Assembly (NCBI GenBank): GCA_034509925.1
Contig: CM067533.1
Coordinates: 9,524,156-9,588,155 of the forward strand
DNA from: Hirudinaria manillensis
Taxonomy: Eukaryota > Annelida > Clitellata > Hirudinida > Hirudinidae
Direction: 5' to 3'
Length of the DNA: 64,000 bases
The notes beneath the pieces are model-generated. The model saw only the letters and a program-made list of their open reading frames with translations. It made no database searches and was not told where the DNA came from. Position 1 is the first letter of the stretch. Every line of letters begins with the position of its first letter. Positions 49,390-63,957 of the stretch are shown piece after piece. The position numbers were made by a program, and so were the translations under genes.

Positions 49390-52300
49390 ATGGATCTGTC
49401 GAAAATTCAAATTAGACCGTTGGAAGGAAAATCGAACTGGTCGAATTGGAAAAGCAGGATGATCGTCATCTTTAGAGGTTTGGGAGATTCTCTTGAAATT
49501 ATTGAAGGAAATTTTAAGAAACCCACGCCAGTAGATGATGCTTCAGAAGAACAACGATCCGAGTTTGAACGAATGAGCAAAAAGTTTAAGGAAGCTGATT
49601 GCGGCGCATTGATTTTAATGTCGAGCAATATGACAGAAGAAGTTTACGAAAAAGTTCGAAACATGACTGGTGCGTTTGAAATGTGGAGTGAATTGAAATC
49701 GTTATTTGAAGTTGCAAGAGAAGACAAAGCATACGACTTGTGCATGAGTTTCTTCAGCTACAAAAAGAACGATGCAGACGACATGGCCACTCACGTCACC
49801 AAGCTTAAAAACATTTGGAAAGATTTATCAGCAGAACTTTATAAAGATGAAAATAAAGATTTGTTGCTGATTTATAAAGTCTTGGAAACTCTCCCAAGTG
49901 AATATTTTTCTTTCTCATCAAGCTGGAAACTGTTAAACAAAGAACAGAGAAATATTGACTCATTGACTGTTCATTTGTGTAGTCATGAGAGATCATTGTC
50001 TGAGAAGGAAATATTAAACAAAGATCAAACATTTGTTGCAAATCATAGAAAAACATTCCCTGAAAAGAAAAATGTCTCAGAAAACGGAGAACATTCAAAG
50101 AATAGAATCAAGGTTAAATGTTTCTATTGCAACAAAGTTGGACATTTAAAGAAAGATTGCAAAAAGAGAATCGCAGAAGAAAAATTAAAGACAAATGTGA
50201 GTTCTTCTGGTTCTTCTCTTCTAGCAGTTGAAGTCAATGCAGTTGACTGGACTAGCTTTACAGACTCTTGGTTTGTAGACAATGGAGCTACAAGGCATTT
50301 AACGTTTAGAAAAGATTTTCTAAGAGATTATCATGAATTTTCTGAACCACAGAAGCTCCATGTTGCAGATGGAAGTGTTCTTGATGTCATTGGAAAAGGC
50401 AAAGTAACACTTGAAGCTAACATTTATGATAAAGTTGTTCCACTTGAACTGAATGATGTGTGGTATGTTCCAAGAATCAAGAAAAACTTATTTTCTGTGC
50501 TTTCTGCCCATGAAAGAAGAAAAAATAGTGTTTTTACATCCAACATCAACAAATGCAGTTTTAAAGTAGACAACACAATTAAGCTAATTGGATCAAGAGA
50601 AGAAGGTAATGGCTTATTCAAATTACTGGCTAAAACTGTTCTTCCACAGCATGAAGAATCAAATGTTGTTGACAGTTCAAAACTCCAGTTGTATCATGAA
50701 AGATTCGCACATCAAAACAAGAAACATGTTAAATTATTTTTGAAGAATAATTTGAAAATTAATGTTGTTGATGATGATGACGAATTTTGTGAAGGTTGTG
50801 TTTTCGGTAAAGCACACAGACTTCAATTTGGAAGAAGGCCAAAATCAACAAGACCAGGCGAAATTATTCACACGGATGTTTGTGGTCCATTTTGTGAATC
50901 TTATTCGAATTTTAAATATTTCGTTCTATTTAAAGACGATTACAGTTCGTTCAGATTTGTTTATTTTTTGAAAAACAAGTCAGAAGTTCCAAGCAAGTTG
51001 AGGCAAGTACTTGAACTTATCAAAAACTCAGGACATAGAGTATCAGAACTCCTCAGTGATAATGGCAGAGAGTTTGATAATGATGAAGTCAAGGAAATTT
51101 TACAAACGAAAGGAATCAGACATCGTTTGGTAATGCCTTACACACCTCAACAGAATGGATGTAGTGAACGAGAGAATAGAACACTGGTTGAAGCAGCCAG
51201 AGCAATGAGATTAGCTCATGAAGAATTGTCTCAGAAACTTTGGGCAGAATTAATAAATACTGCTGCTTATGTTTTGAATAGAACGGGACCTTCCTCCATA
51301 GAAGGAAAATCACCTTATGAAATTTGGTACAAAAGAAAACCAAGAATTAAGCATTTGAGAATAATTGGTTCAAAAGCTTATATTCACACTCCTAATCAGC
51401 TAAGAACAAAGATTGAAAGTAAAGCTGTTAAAGGAATATTAGTTGGATATGAAGGAGATGATGGATATCGGATACATGTTGCACCAAGCAAGACAATTAG
51501 ATCGAGAGATGTTGTGTTTGATGAAAGAATGACACCATCTTCCTCTAATACTATCAATGAGAACATGATACCGTCCTCCTCCAATGCTAACAATGAAATA
51601 ATAACGTCTTCATCCAATGCTATCAATTTGAATTTCTTGAAATCACCTGATGAATGTTCAAGTGAAAAAGAAACAATTGAAGAAGTTCAAATCAGTCCAA
51701 GAAAATTGAGAGATAGAAATCAGATCATGAAGCCAAAACGATTTGATGACTATGTTTGTCTGAATGAAGCATTGAATGTTGAAGAGCCAGAATCTTATGA
51801 TGATGCAATAAGTTCTGATAGAAGAAAAGAATGGATTGATGCAATGAAAAATGAGATGAACTCTCTAAGAGAAAACAAAACCTGGGAACTGGTTGATTTA
51901 CCTGAAAGAACAAAAATCTTGCCATGTAAGTGGGTCTACAAGACTAAGTACGACTCTGAAGGTCAAATAGAACGTCACAAAGCACGATTGGTTGTTAAAG
52001 GTTTTCATCAGAAAAAAGGAAAGGATTATTTTGAAACATTTAGTCCAGTTGCTAAAAGTGGTACAATTAGAACTTTATTAAGTGTTGTAGCTGCAGAAGG
52101 AATGTCAATGATGCAGTTTGATGTATCCACAGCATTTTTATATGGAGAACTTGATGAAGACATTTACATGCAACAACCAGAAGGATTTGATGATGGTTCT
52201 AAAAAGGTATGCAAACTCAAAAGAAGTTTATATGGACTAAAGCAAGCTCCAAGATGTTGGAACAAACGTTTTGGAAATTTTTTGTTGAATCTTGGTTTTG

Positions 52301-53313
52301 TGAAAAGTGATGCAGATCCTTGTCTTTTCATTCAAAAGAAAAAGCATAGCAAAATTTTAGTTGCTTTGTATGTCGACGATGGAATCGTTGCAGCCACATC
52401 AGAATCAGATCTTAGAGATTTCAAGCAGAAGTTAGAGAAAGAATTCAAGATTGTTGCTAAACCAGCTACATTCTTTCTTGGAATTGAAATCAACAAACAA
52501 TCTGATGGCTCAATAAAAATCACTCAGAGAAACTTTACTCAAAAGATTCTAGAGAAATTTGGAATGGACAAATGTCGCCCATGTCCAACACCCATTATCA
52601 AATCTGAGAAGGCAGATGATGTCCGTGATGATCAAAACGAGATCAAATTTCCATACAGATCAGCGGTAGGCGCATTAATGTACCTAATGACAAGTACAAG
52701 ACCTGACATAGCGTATGCAGTTAGTATTGTTTCTAGAAACCTAGAAAACCCAACTAGAGATGATGTTGTAAAGGTTAAGAGGATATTTAGATATCTTCAG
52801 GGTACCAGAGATATTGGTATTGTTTACAGCAGTTCTAGAACGAACGAAAATACTTTGATATGCTATAGTGATGCTGATCATGGAGGAGACACTACCACGG
52901 GAAGATCTACGTCGGGTGTTGTTTGTATTTATTCTGGAGGTGCTATCAGTTGGCTTAGTCAAAGACAAACATCAGTAGCCATATCAACGACTGAAGCAGA
53001 AGTAGTTGCTGCAAGTGAAGCTACTAGAGAAGCAATTTGGTTGAAAAGATTGTTAGAGGACATTACTGGATATTCTAACAAACCAGAAATTTACGTTGAT
53101 AACGAAGCTGCAATTAAACTAGCTGAGAATCCAGAATATCACAAAAGAACCAAACACATCAAGACAAGACATTTTTTCGTCAGAGAAAAAGTCACTGAAG
53201 GCGATGTGTGCGTCAAAAGAGTCTCATCAGAATTTCAGATTGCAGACATCTTGACAAAACCAGTTAGTGAAGAGAGGCTGAACATGCTGAAGGACAGAAT
53301 GGGACTTAAATAA
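49390..53313 (+). CDS. Copia gag-pol polyprotein (gag, protease, integrase, RT, RNase H)
   Basis: Single 1,307-codon frame starting MDLSKIQIRPLEGKSNW at the ATG at 49390. Order: Ty1/copia gag region (UBN2-like), a CCHC zinc knuckle CFYCNKVGHLKKDC, a retropepsin-like protease motif FVDNGATRHL (DNG where DSG or DTG is usual), the integrase HHCC finger (HERFAHQNKKH ... CEGCVFGK), integrase core with HTDVCGP and SDNGREFDND, reverse transcriptase with KARLVVKGFHQ, FDVSTAFLYGELDEDIYMQQ, YGLKQAPRCW and the active site YVDD (52369-52380), and RNase H with YSDADHGGD and STTEAEVVAASEA. The integrase-before-RT order defines Ty1/copia. No stop or frameshift, so the element may be autonomous apart from the question over the protease triad. 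Confidence 0.96.
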   Translation: MDLSKIQIRPLEGKSNWSNWKSRMIVIFRGLGDSLEIIEGNFKKPTPVDDASEEQRSEFERMSKKFKEADCGALILMSSNMTEEVYEKVRNMTGAFEMWSELKSLFEVAREDKAYDLCMSFFSYKKNDADDMATHVTKLKNIWKDLSAELYKDENKDLLLIYKVLETLPSEYFSFSSSWKLLNKEQRNIDSLTVHLCSHERSLSEKEILNKDQTFVANHRKTFPEKKNVSENGEHSKNRIKVKCFYCNKVGHLKKDCKKRIAEEKLKTNVSSSGSSLLAVEVNAVDWTSFTDSWFVDNGATRHLTFRKDFLRDYHEFSEPQKLHVADGSVLDVIGKGKVTLEANIYDKVVPLELNDVWYVPRIKKNLFSVLSAHERRKNSVFTSNINKCSFKVDNTIKLIGSREEGNGLFKLLAKTVLPQHEESNVVDSSKLQLYHERFAHQNKKHVKLFLKNNLKINVVDDDDEFCEGCVFGKAHRLQFGRRPKSTRPGEIIHTDVCGPFCESYSNFKYFVLFKDDYSSFRFVYFLKNKSEVPSKLRQVLELIKNSGHRVSELLSDNGREFDNDEVKEILQTKGIRHRLVMPYTPQQNGCSERENRTLVEAARAMRLAHEELSQKLWAELINTAAYVLNRTGPSSIEGKSPYEIWYKRKPRIKHLRIIGSKAYIHTPNQLRTKIESKAVKGILVGYEGDDGYRIHVAPSKTIRSRDVVFDERMTPSSSNTINENMIPSSSNANNEIITSSSNAINLNFLKSPDECSSEKETIEEVQISPRKLRDRNQIMKPKRFDDYVCLNEALNVEEPESYDDAISSDRRKEWIDAMKNEMNSLRENKTWELVDLPERTKILPCKWVYKTKYDSEGQIERHKARLVVKGFHQKKGKDYFETFSPVAKSGTIRTLLSVVAAEGMSMMQFDVSTAFLYGELDEDIYMQQPEGFDDGSKKVCKLKRSLYGLKQAPRCWNKRFGNFLLNLGFVKSDADPCLFIQKKKHSKILVALYVDDGIVAATSESDLRDFKQKLEKEFKIVAKPATFFLGIEINKQSDGSIKITQRNFTQKILEKFGMDKCRPCPTPIIKSEKADDVRDDQNEIKFPYRSAVGALMYLMTSTRPDIAYAVSIVSRNLENPTRDDVVKVKRIFRYLQGTRDIGIVYSSSRTNENTLICYSDADHGGDTTTGRSTSGVVCIYSGGAISWLSQRQTSVAISTTEAEVVAASEATREAIWLKRLLEDITGYSNKPEIYVDNEAAIKLAENPEYHKRTKHIKTRHFFVREKVTEGDVCVKRVSSEFQIADILTKPVSEERLNMLKDRMGLK

Positions 53314-53344
53314 TAATTCGGTGGATTTTAACAAAATGAGAAGG

Positions 53345-53509
53345 TGTTGAGTTTTTATGCTTAAAAACTTGTTTTGTTAAAATAGTTTGAATTATTATAT
53401 TAATGGTTTTTGGTTCCGCTCTCCTTTGTTTCGCTTCTTCTTCCTGTGAATAAAGATGGTCTGGTGTAGTTGGACTTTGAATTCGATATATTTGAGGTTT
53501 ATTTCAACA
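53345..53509 (+). repeat. 3' LTR of copia element
   Basis: 165 bp, same sequence as the 5' LTR, preceded by the polypurine tract at 53333-53344. Confidence 0.95.
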
Positions 53510-53514
53510 AATTT

Positions 53515-54215
53515 AATTAAGATAATTGATTATCTAATTGTAGCCATTGTTGCTTCGTAAATTTTAAGCGATCATAAATTGTAATTTATCGTTTATACCT
53601 GGAGTAATTGTCAGTTAAATATGACATCTCTAAAGAGTACGATGATTGAAGATCTACATTGTTGGGAATTGTCAATATTTGGCAAACTACTTTTTAAAAA
53701 AATAAAGCGATCACCATCACCAAGCAGCAACACCATCACAATTCATGCTCTTCAATAGAATGGCAATTGTGGTATACAAGATTGAAAATATTTTTCAGTT
53801 TTAAAAACTTATAATTAGACATTCTGATACGTTAATAAGAGAAAATGCCTCTTAAGATTAGAATAAAAAAGGGTTCAATTCTGACAAATGAAATAATTTA
53901 AGAAATTATAAGCTATTGTTAACAGTACAACATTAAAAACACTTTGCGATTATTTATTTTGCAATAAGTTCGTTCACCCCCATTTTTTATTTTTTGTTTG
54001 TTTTCAACAATCCACAAGTTTGAGTTATTCGATTTTTATTTTTAAATTTAATCTTTGAACCTCAGATATAATTGGCCCTTACAACGGGTTTAAAACATAT
54101 GCTATGAACTGACTAACCAGTGCGACTCTAAAAACACGTTGTAAAATTTTACATTCATCGGTAACTATAGTTATAGCTAGATTAGCTGCATAGCTTTACT
54201 TATAATTCAGACATA
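53515..54215. other. Upstream region of TTC38 copy A
   Basis: AT-rich, no coding signal. Holds the promoter and 5' UTR of the first TTC38 gene; no core promoter element is obvious. Confidence 0.55.
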
Positions 54216-57195
54216 ATGTCTTGCGTCGCTCATTGGAGAGATTGCAAGGTTATTAAGAAATTAGTAATTAATTACATGTAAATTATGATGTATAAATTTA
54301 CATCAATTACCATCAGGAATGGAGAGAACAGGGATTAATAATTTCAACTACAAGCAATGAAGCGGCAAAGTTGTTTGACGCTGCCGTGACTCAGGTAAAC
54401 TTCGTTCTTGTTTATTTATTTTGGTCTCGGCTTTTCGTTGCTCAAATGCTCAGAAAAACATTAAAGTTTTATCCCAGGTTTTTTTACCACCATTTTCTAG
54501 TATGTTTCTTGGAGAGAAATTGATTCTTTGGGAGGTCTGGATCGAACGCTGGAGAATTTGAAGAGCGCTGATCCAGATTTCGGTGTGTTTAAATTGCGAA
54601 CGTACTTAGTCACCTTGACCTTGTTGCAAAGTATCTGATAATTCTTTTAAAAGAATTTGCTGAAAGTTTTTTGTAGTTGTATTTACTTGTTGACATTATG
54701 TAATATCAATTATAATATTATTAATAAACTTTGTTTCTAATAATTCGGAATTTTAATTTCAGGGTTGGGTCACATATTATCAAATGCCTTGAGGTTTATT
54801 GGGACTAGCACACCTCCATCGAGAGATCCAGCATTCAGAAATGATCTGAACCTGGCTTATGACATTTGCTCAAGAGCCACCTTGACTCAGAGAGAAAAGC
54901 TTCATCTAAAAGCCCTTAAACATCTGGACAATGGGTAGCAGTTCATTTCAATGCATTGAAATTGTCTGTAATTCTAATTCAGTAATTAAGAAAGGGCAAA
55001 GTCGTTAATCAAATTTTATCTTATCTTGTCTTGTTTTTAACATCTGCTGTTTGCGTTTGAATCGAATGAATGCCTCGTGACTCACTTCATGAAGGTCACC
55101 TGCCAACACTTGCTTTTGATTGTTTCTAAACTTCATTAATTTCATCCCAGTTTAATCCAATTTAATGACATCATTTTTTAAGTTTTTTTTTAATTTCTTT
55201 TAGACTTTTAAATGAGTTGATGAAATTAAATTTGAAATCAAAACAAATCCTCGGTCCGCTAAAAGATAGTCTTCCGTCTCCAGCTTTATGGCAAAAGCCT
55301 GCGAGGTGTGGGAAGCAATTTTGCAGTCTCATCCGACGGACATGTTGGCACTAAAGTTGGCACACGACTGTTATTTCTACCTCGGGGACAAAGTCAACAT
55401 GAAGGACTCCGTGGAGAGAGTTTTTGGTGCTTGGAAAGGTTCCCTGCCACTGTACAACTTTTTGTTTGGAATGAAAGCATTTGCTCTCTGCGAGAACAAA
55501 GATTACGTGAATTCGGAGATTGCAGCCAGGAAAGTAAGTTTTTAAAGTTGTTGTTTATGTGAGATTTATGGAGGTCATATTTATTATATTATAATAATCT
55601 GCTGGTAAAAATCTATATTTAATATACATATAATATATTATATGTCATATAATATATACTGTCTTATGTCATAAATAAATGTTATATTATGCTTTAGAGT
55701 TCATGAATGCCACCGCTATTAAATGGTATTTGAAGGAGATGCCAATTATTTATTTATTTATTTATTATTCAAATTTATTTGCATTTAAATGTTGTAAAAT
55801 GTTTTAATGACAAGGGCTTGGAATTGAACCCCTGTGATGCTTGGAGCACCCATGCCCTTGCCCATGACTTCGAGATGACTGGACAGTTCGTTGAAGGAGA
55901 AAAGTTTCTGGAGAGTACGGTCTTGGATTGGGAGGTAGTTGGTTAAACATTCGTATCTTTATTTTATTAATTTTTATTTAATCTCTCCTTCCTGCAGCAA
56001 TGTGCATTTATTCAAAGCTTGTGAGAGTTGTTGTTGATTTGTAGGTTTGCAATTTGTTGTCCTGTCACAACCATTGGCACAATGCTTTATACAGCATCGA
56101 ACGAGGGGACTACGAGAAGGCTCTCAGCATATTTGATGAGAAGGTTGGATTCAATGGACCTTTGTCAATAAAAGTCTCACCGTGACCGCAAATGATGTAT
56201 TGCTAATGTTATTGTCGGTTCTCGGCTTAATAATTTTTGTCATTTTCTTATCTGAAACGCATTACGATTCGTGATAACTACATCGATCGCATAAATACAA
56301 ATTTGTCTCTGTTTATTTTTTTTAAATTTTAAATTCAATCCTCATCATCTTGTCCAGGTGGGTACAGCCGCCCTCAATTCAGGTGCCATGTTGGATCTTG
56401 TGGACGCGTGCTCCCTTCTCTACAGATTACAGATGGAAGGTAGCTGAGAATTATACATAATATTATAATTATAGTTAATTTTTAATTTAATAATACAAAG
56501 CCATTTACTGATTAATTGTTCAGAGGGCATTATGTTCCAGTTACCCTTTTATTTTAATAAAATGTTTCAACTTTTCAATCACGTTTCCTAATTGCAACCC
56601 TTTCAGGCCAACCAGTAAAAAAGCGATTCGAGCGTCTTTTTGAGATGTGCCTGTCGCACAAAGACGACCACGTCTTGACCTTCAACGACCTTCACTTTCT
56701 CATGACCTACTTGGGGTCGGGGAATAGGTCGGAAGCCCGGGCTTTCGTAGAGTCCTTGAGGCAAGAAGCAGGGTAATTTATATCTTTCACCTTTCTGTCT
56801 TTAATACTTGAATACTACCTGCTCTCCCATTGATGGCAAAATATTTGGAAAGGAATTCACATCAAAGAAGGTCCTTCGTCGTCAACAACGTTTCCATCCA
56901 CAGACGATGTTGAAAGTTGCTGTTTGAACTCGTTCTTAATTTAACAACAGCTTTGTGATTTCTAAAGTCTTAAAATAATGGAATTTGTATTCATAAATGG
57001 ACAGAAACTTTGGGGATCCAGTAAATGATTATTCCACCATCAATTCAAAGTTGGGGATTCCAATTTCCAATGCCATGTTGGCTTTCGATAAGGAAGAATA
57101 CGAGGATGCAGTGAAACTCATGAAATCAATAAAGGATGATGTCTTTCAAATTGGAGGAAGTGATGCCCAAGTGAATCGCATTTATTTTATTTACC

Positions 57196-57231
<36 letters not shown>

Positions 57232-57724
57232 TCCAATATTAGCCAATTAATATTCAATTTTTTATTAAATATTACCTGAAAAGGCTTGTTTTGGGATGGC
57301 ACATTTGATTGTGATGTTAAATTTAAAATCATAATTTAAAAAAAACAAGTTTATTGATATGTTTATTATCTCCTCAGAGGGATTTGTTTGATCAGCTGCT
57401 GTTGAACGCAGCCATCTGTTCAAAGGACTCGGATCACCAGGAGATGGCCGGGTGAGTTGCATATGTGCGTGCGATGTCGATTTGAATATTCAATAACTAT
57501 TCCTCCACCGTCAATAACCACCTCGAAGTGTTTCAATATTTCCGGACAACTCTCGTCGTTTTGTTTTGTTTTGGACATTTTAAGCGATTAGAAATATTAT
57601 CGACTAATCAATAATTGCTATTATCAAGTAATTGATTTTTAGGAGTCTTCTTAAAAAGAGAAAAGAACAAAAGACCACATCACCACTTACTGATCGCCTG
57701 GCTGCAAAGCTTTTATTTGCTTAA
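54216..57724 (+). CDS. TTC38: Tetratricopeptide repeat protein 38, copy A
   Basis: Orthologue of TTC38, a widely conserved protein with degenerate TPR helices and no settled biochemical role. Exons: 54216-54248, 54317-54394, 54501-54582, 54763-54934, 55284-55533, 55815-55934, 56045-56143, 56358-56439, 56607-56772, 57005-57170, 57378-57451, 57643-57724; 467 aa (human 469). Matches to the family: WREIDSLGGLDRTLENLKSA, HPTDMLALKLAHDCYFYLGD, GLELNPCDAWSTHALAHDFE, HWHNALYSIERGDYEKALSI, LDLVDACSLLYRLQMEG, KLGIPISNAMLAFDKEEYED, QIGGSDAQRDLFDQLLLNAA and the end SPLTDRLAAKLLFA. Start MSCVAHWRDCKEW agrees with the family N-terminus. Followed by a second copy with identical intron layout. Confidence 0.95.
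57184..57232. repeat. (AAT)n microsatellite
   Basis: About 15 AAT units in the intron after the TTC38 copy A exon ending at 57170. Confidence 0.9.
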
Positions 57725-58532
57725 CAAAGCAGATAAATTCAATTTATTCTGAAACTTTCCAAATATTTTACCTTCATCTCTAGAACAAGTCTATCATAAG
57801 GTCGATTCAACTCTCTATTTTAGTCATTCTATTTTAGATGCAATTAATAAAAATATAAAGTAGACTGTGATTTTGGATATCTGTTTGGTTATTTATAACT
57901 TTTAATCAACTGATGTTAGCTTTCAATAAGGGATCCTGTTGCTCTTGAAAAACAAAAGAACTCATCAGAACTTCAGATGTTTCATCCTTGTTATCATAGG
58001 ATCCAATCTATTTTTTTTTAGTTAAACATTGCATGTCAAAGTCTACCTCGTGCTCTTGATAGAAGACAAGATTCATTAAAATTTATAATAACAGCTAATT
58101 ACCTTAAAAATGTAAGGTTGTAAATCATTAAGACTGGATTTAGCTGCCCAATGACGAAAGAGTTTGATAAGCATTGCCTTGCCAGTCAAGCAAGTTATGA
58201 ATCATTTGTAAATTGGCTGTAATAATTATCGGGTAGTTAGTTACATGCCATTCCAAGATGGAACTATTCTCAGCTGTGTTCCTTATTATTAGCATCTCGA
58301 GTGTATGTGTACTGCTCCCTATCGTGCGTCTTATTTTAGTACCACGAGCCTTGTGGTGTAAAGTTTAAGTAAAACAAAGGTCCACATTTTCCATCCAAAA
58401 GTTTCATCCATGTTAGTAATAGTCAGGCAGACGTGGTTTTAACTGGTTTTTACGTCCAAAGGTCGACGTGAAAGGCCGGGGTATTTAAAGCTATCGCTTT
58501 CGCTCAAGGCACAGACGGACATTAAACCAATC
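57725..58532. promoter_or_regulatory. Interval between TTC38 copies, with candidate promoter
   Basis: 808 bp without coding signal. GTATTTAAAGC near 58480 is a TATA-like element about 50 bp before the ATG of copy B, followed by CTCAAGGCACAGACGG as a possible initiator region. The promoter call is tentative. Confidence 0.4.
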
Positions 58533-61957
<3,425 letters not shown>

Positions 61958-62703
61958 GGCTTAATTTCACTTAACAACAACAACAACACCATTTTGTTAT
62001 CCAGCCTAAAACGTATTATGCTTTTGCCAAAGAATTTTTGATTGACACCCTTCCACAAGTTTTAACCTAACTGGACCAAATTAACTATTAAGCAAATATT
62101 GGAGCACTCTACAATTGAGACCAATCCTTCAATTGGTATTATTTCTAAAGTATTATGTTATTACTAAAGTGAAATCCGCTACTGAAATGTTGCGTGAGAT
62201 TTATTTTTTGTTTGTAACCACAAATAATTAATACGGAGTTAGTATATGTTAGTGTTCAGGCCATAATTTATAGTTTATGGTGAATTTCAAATGTCAGCGA
62301 TTATTAGGGGATTTTTAGTTTGAAAGAAAACACATAAATAGAATGATCACAAATTCATTCCGACAGATGGTTTGAATCTAGCAATTTAAAAATTCCAACC
62401 TTTCGACTGAAAATCCAAACAAAGCGACATTTCTTCATCGTCTTCGCAGCATCATTCCTACAGCTTTCAACATGAGGTTAGTCCAGCTCGCTCCAATTCA
62501 GAATTTGGATTTTTCAAGTCACAAAAAAAAGATTATTTCCGTTTTCAAAATTTAAACCAGAGCTTAAACGTTAAGTAAAAAAGGTCTTTAAATGCAAATA
62601 AGATTGTTATATTTTCGTCTTGACCTAGCATAAAATTGTTAAAAGTTGTGATAAGAACCTGTAGCATGCAACAACATGTAATAATCTTTTTAAAGAAATA
62701 ACC
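61958..62703. other. Convergent interval TTC38 copy B / Ig-like gene 5
   Basis: 3' flanks of both genes. An isolated ATG-AG with a GTTAGT donor at 62472-62476 could be a minute first exon of an unknown plus-strand gene, but nothing downstream supports it. Confidence 0.5.
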
Positions 62704-63374
62704 CTAACCCTTGAAATACTGAATGAAATATAAAATAATAATTAACACCAATGGAGACGACAGACCAGTAGAACGACTAATGTCCTTAAATGGCTTTTCC
62801 GAGGCGTTGAATGGGATCCCATTTCCTAGTAATAGATAAACAGAAATCTATTTAGTCGTGATGTATCGATTCATTTTAAAATGTACATCTACATAAAGTC
62901 TTCCAGCAAAAATATCTCCATTGAGCATTCAACGATACTTCTGAATACTAACTAACTAGTTAATTAACCAACCGTTGGTAACGACGTTCAGCTCAAATTG
63001 TTTGTTAGTGTTACACTTTCCACACATCCAAACGTGTGTTCCGCCATCTCTTTCAGTGCATTCTTTGAGAATGATGAAACTGTTGCTTGCATCCACAGCA
63101 TATCTAGAATGGATTTCATTCATCATACCATCCTTTAAAATGAATCCATTTGAAAATAGTTTCTTGAATCTGCAGTCAGCGAATTCCTCGGGGCAGCAAG
63201 GATATTTGAAGGAAACCTGACCACCGATTTTACATGTTATATTTTCGTCTTTAAAAAAAAAACAAATGAAATTAACGTCGATTTGCATTCATTAATGAAT
63301 TAAATTGAGCAATATTTGAACAATGTTTAATTTAACTATGTTTAAAGCTTTTATTTATCTTACTATTATTATTA

Positions 63375-63412
<38 letters not shown>

Positions 63413-63957
63413 TATTGCTTAGCCAACGGAAGAACAATTATATATTAATATATTAAATGGATTTGTTTATTTCATTACGACTCAATTACATTCTCTGATG
63501 GCACGAAAGCTTGTCTGGTACTTACTTTTGACTGGCCAGTTGGCTTTATCCAAAATAAAATGCTTCGTTGAGTTGGCCTTGCTGCACATCCAGAAATATT
63601 CTCCAAAATCTTTTTCTTGACAATCTGTCAGCGTGACTCTAGTTCTACTTTCATCGATTTCAAATCGTTCTTGGACAGTCAGAAGACCATTACGCACGAT
63701 GTAATTTTTTGGATGTTTCAAGAAAGTAAAGGAATCGAATTCTTCAGGACAAGGACTATAAAACCTGATATCATATCCAAGAATGCATTTCAAACGTTCA
63801 GAAACGCCTGTAAGTTATGCAGATGAAACAACAGATAAAGTATTGGATGTAAATAAATTATTATTATTATTTTCTATTCTATCCACCAGCAAATCAGTTC
63901 TTGAGAAAATATTACCTCGTTCTAAACAAGTGATTATTAAAAGCAGTAAAACAGTTC
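62704..63957 (-). CDS. Cysteine-rich Ig-like surface protein 5 (two domains), start codon not found
   Basis: Family not recognised. Minus strand: hydrophobic leader-type exon ending at 63916 (TVLLLLIITCLERG, phase-1 donor), Ig-like exon 63807-63526, Ig-like exon 63248-62973, anchor exon 62825-62704. Domain 1 is the four-cysteine minimal type: LKCILGYDIRFYSPCPEEF, NYIVRNGLLTVQERFEI, TLTDCQEKDFGEYFWMCSKA. Domain 2: ITCKIGGQVSFKYPCCPEEF, ADCRFKKLFSNGFILKDG, LKECTERDGGTHVWMCGKC, with Tyr for the first Cys of CPCC and His for the Ig Tyr. The anchor exon ends GLSSPLVLIIILYFIQYFKG, a membrane helix or GPI signal. The leader frame has no ATG before an upstream stop, so the true start may be in a further exon beyond the window or the gene may be decaying. 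Domain order (minimal type first) is reversed relative to gene 3. Confidence 0.68.
63361..63420. repeat. (ATT)n microsatellite
   Basis: TTATTATTATT tract in the intron between the two domain exons of Ig-like gene 5. Confidence 0.9.

Larger units (their letters stand above)
49127..53514 (+). mobile_element. Structurally complete Ty1/copia LTR retrotransposon
   Basis: Element 49132-53509 (4,378 bp) flanked by the 5-bp duplication AATTT (49127-49131 and 53510-53514). LTRs of 165 bp (49132-49296 and 53345-53509) begin TG and end CA. By eye they are identical over their full length, which indicates recent insertion. Each LTR holds AATAAA. The primer-binding site GGTTATGGGTCCAG directly follows the 5' LTR and is complementary, apart from one position, to the anticodon arm of initiator tRNA-Met. 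This fits the half-tRNA priming known for Drosophila copia. A purine-rich tract (AAAATGAGAAGG, 53333-53344) abuts the 3' LTR. One uninterrupted polyprotein frame fills the interior. No envelope-like frame. Inserted between Ig-like gene 4 and the TTC38 pair. Confidence 0.97.

Noticed and set aside
62472-62476. ATG-AG followed by a GTTAGT donor, possible minute first exon
   Set aside because: No compatible downstream exon with protein similarity was found before the opposite-strand Ig-like gene begins.
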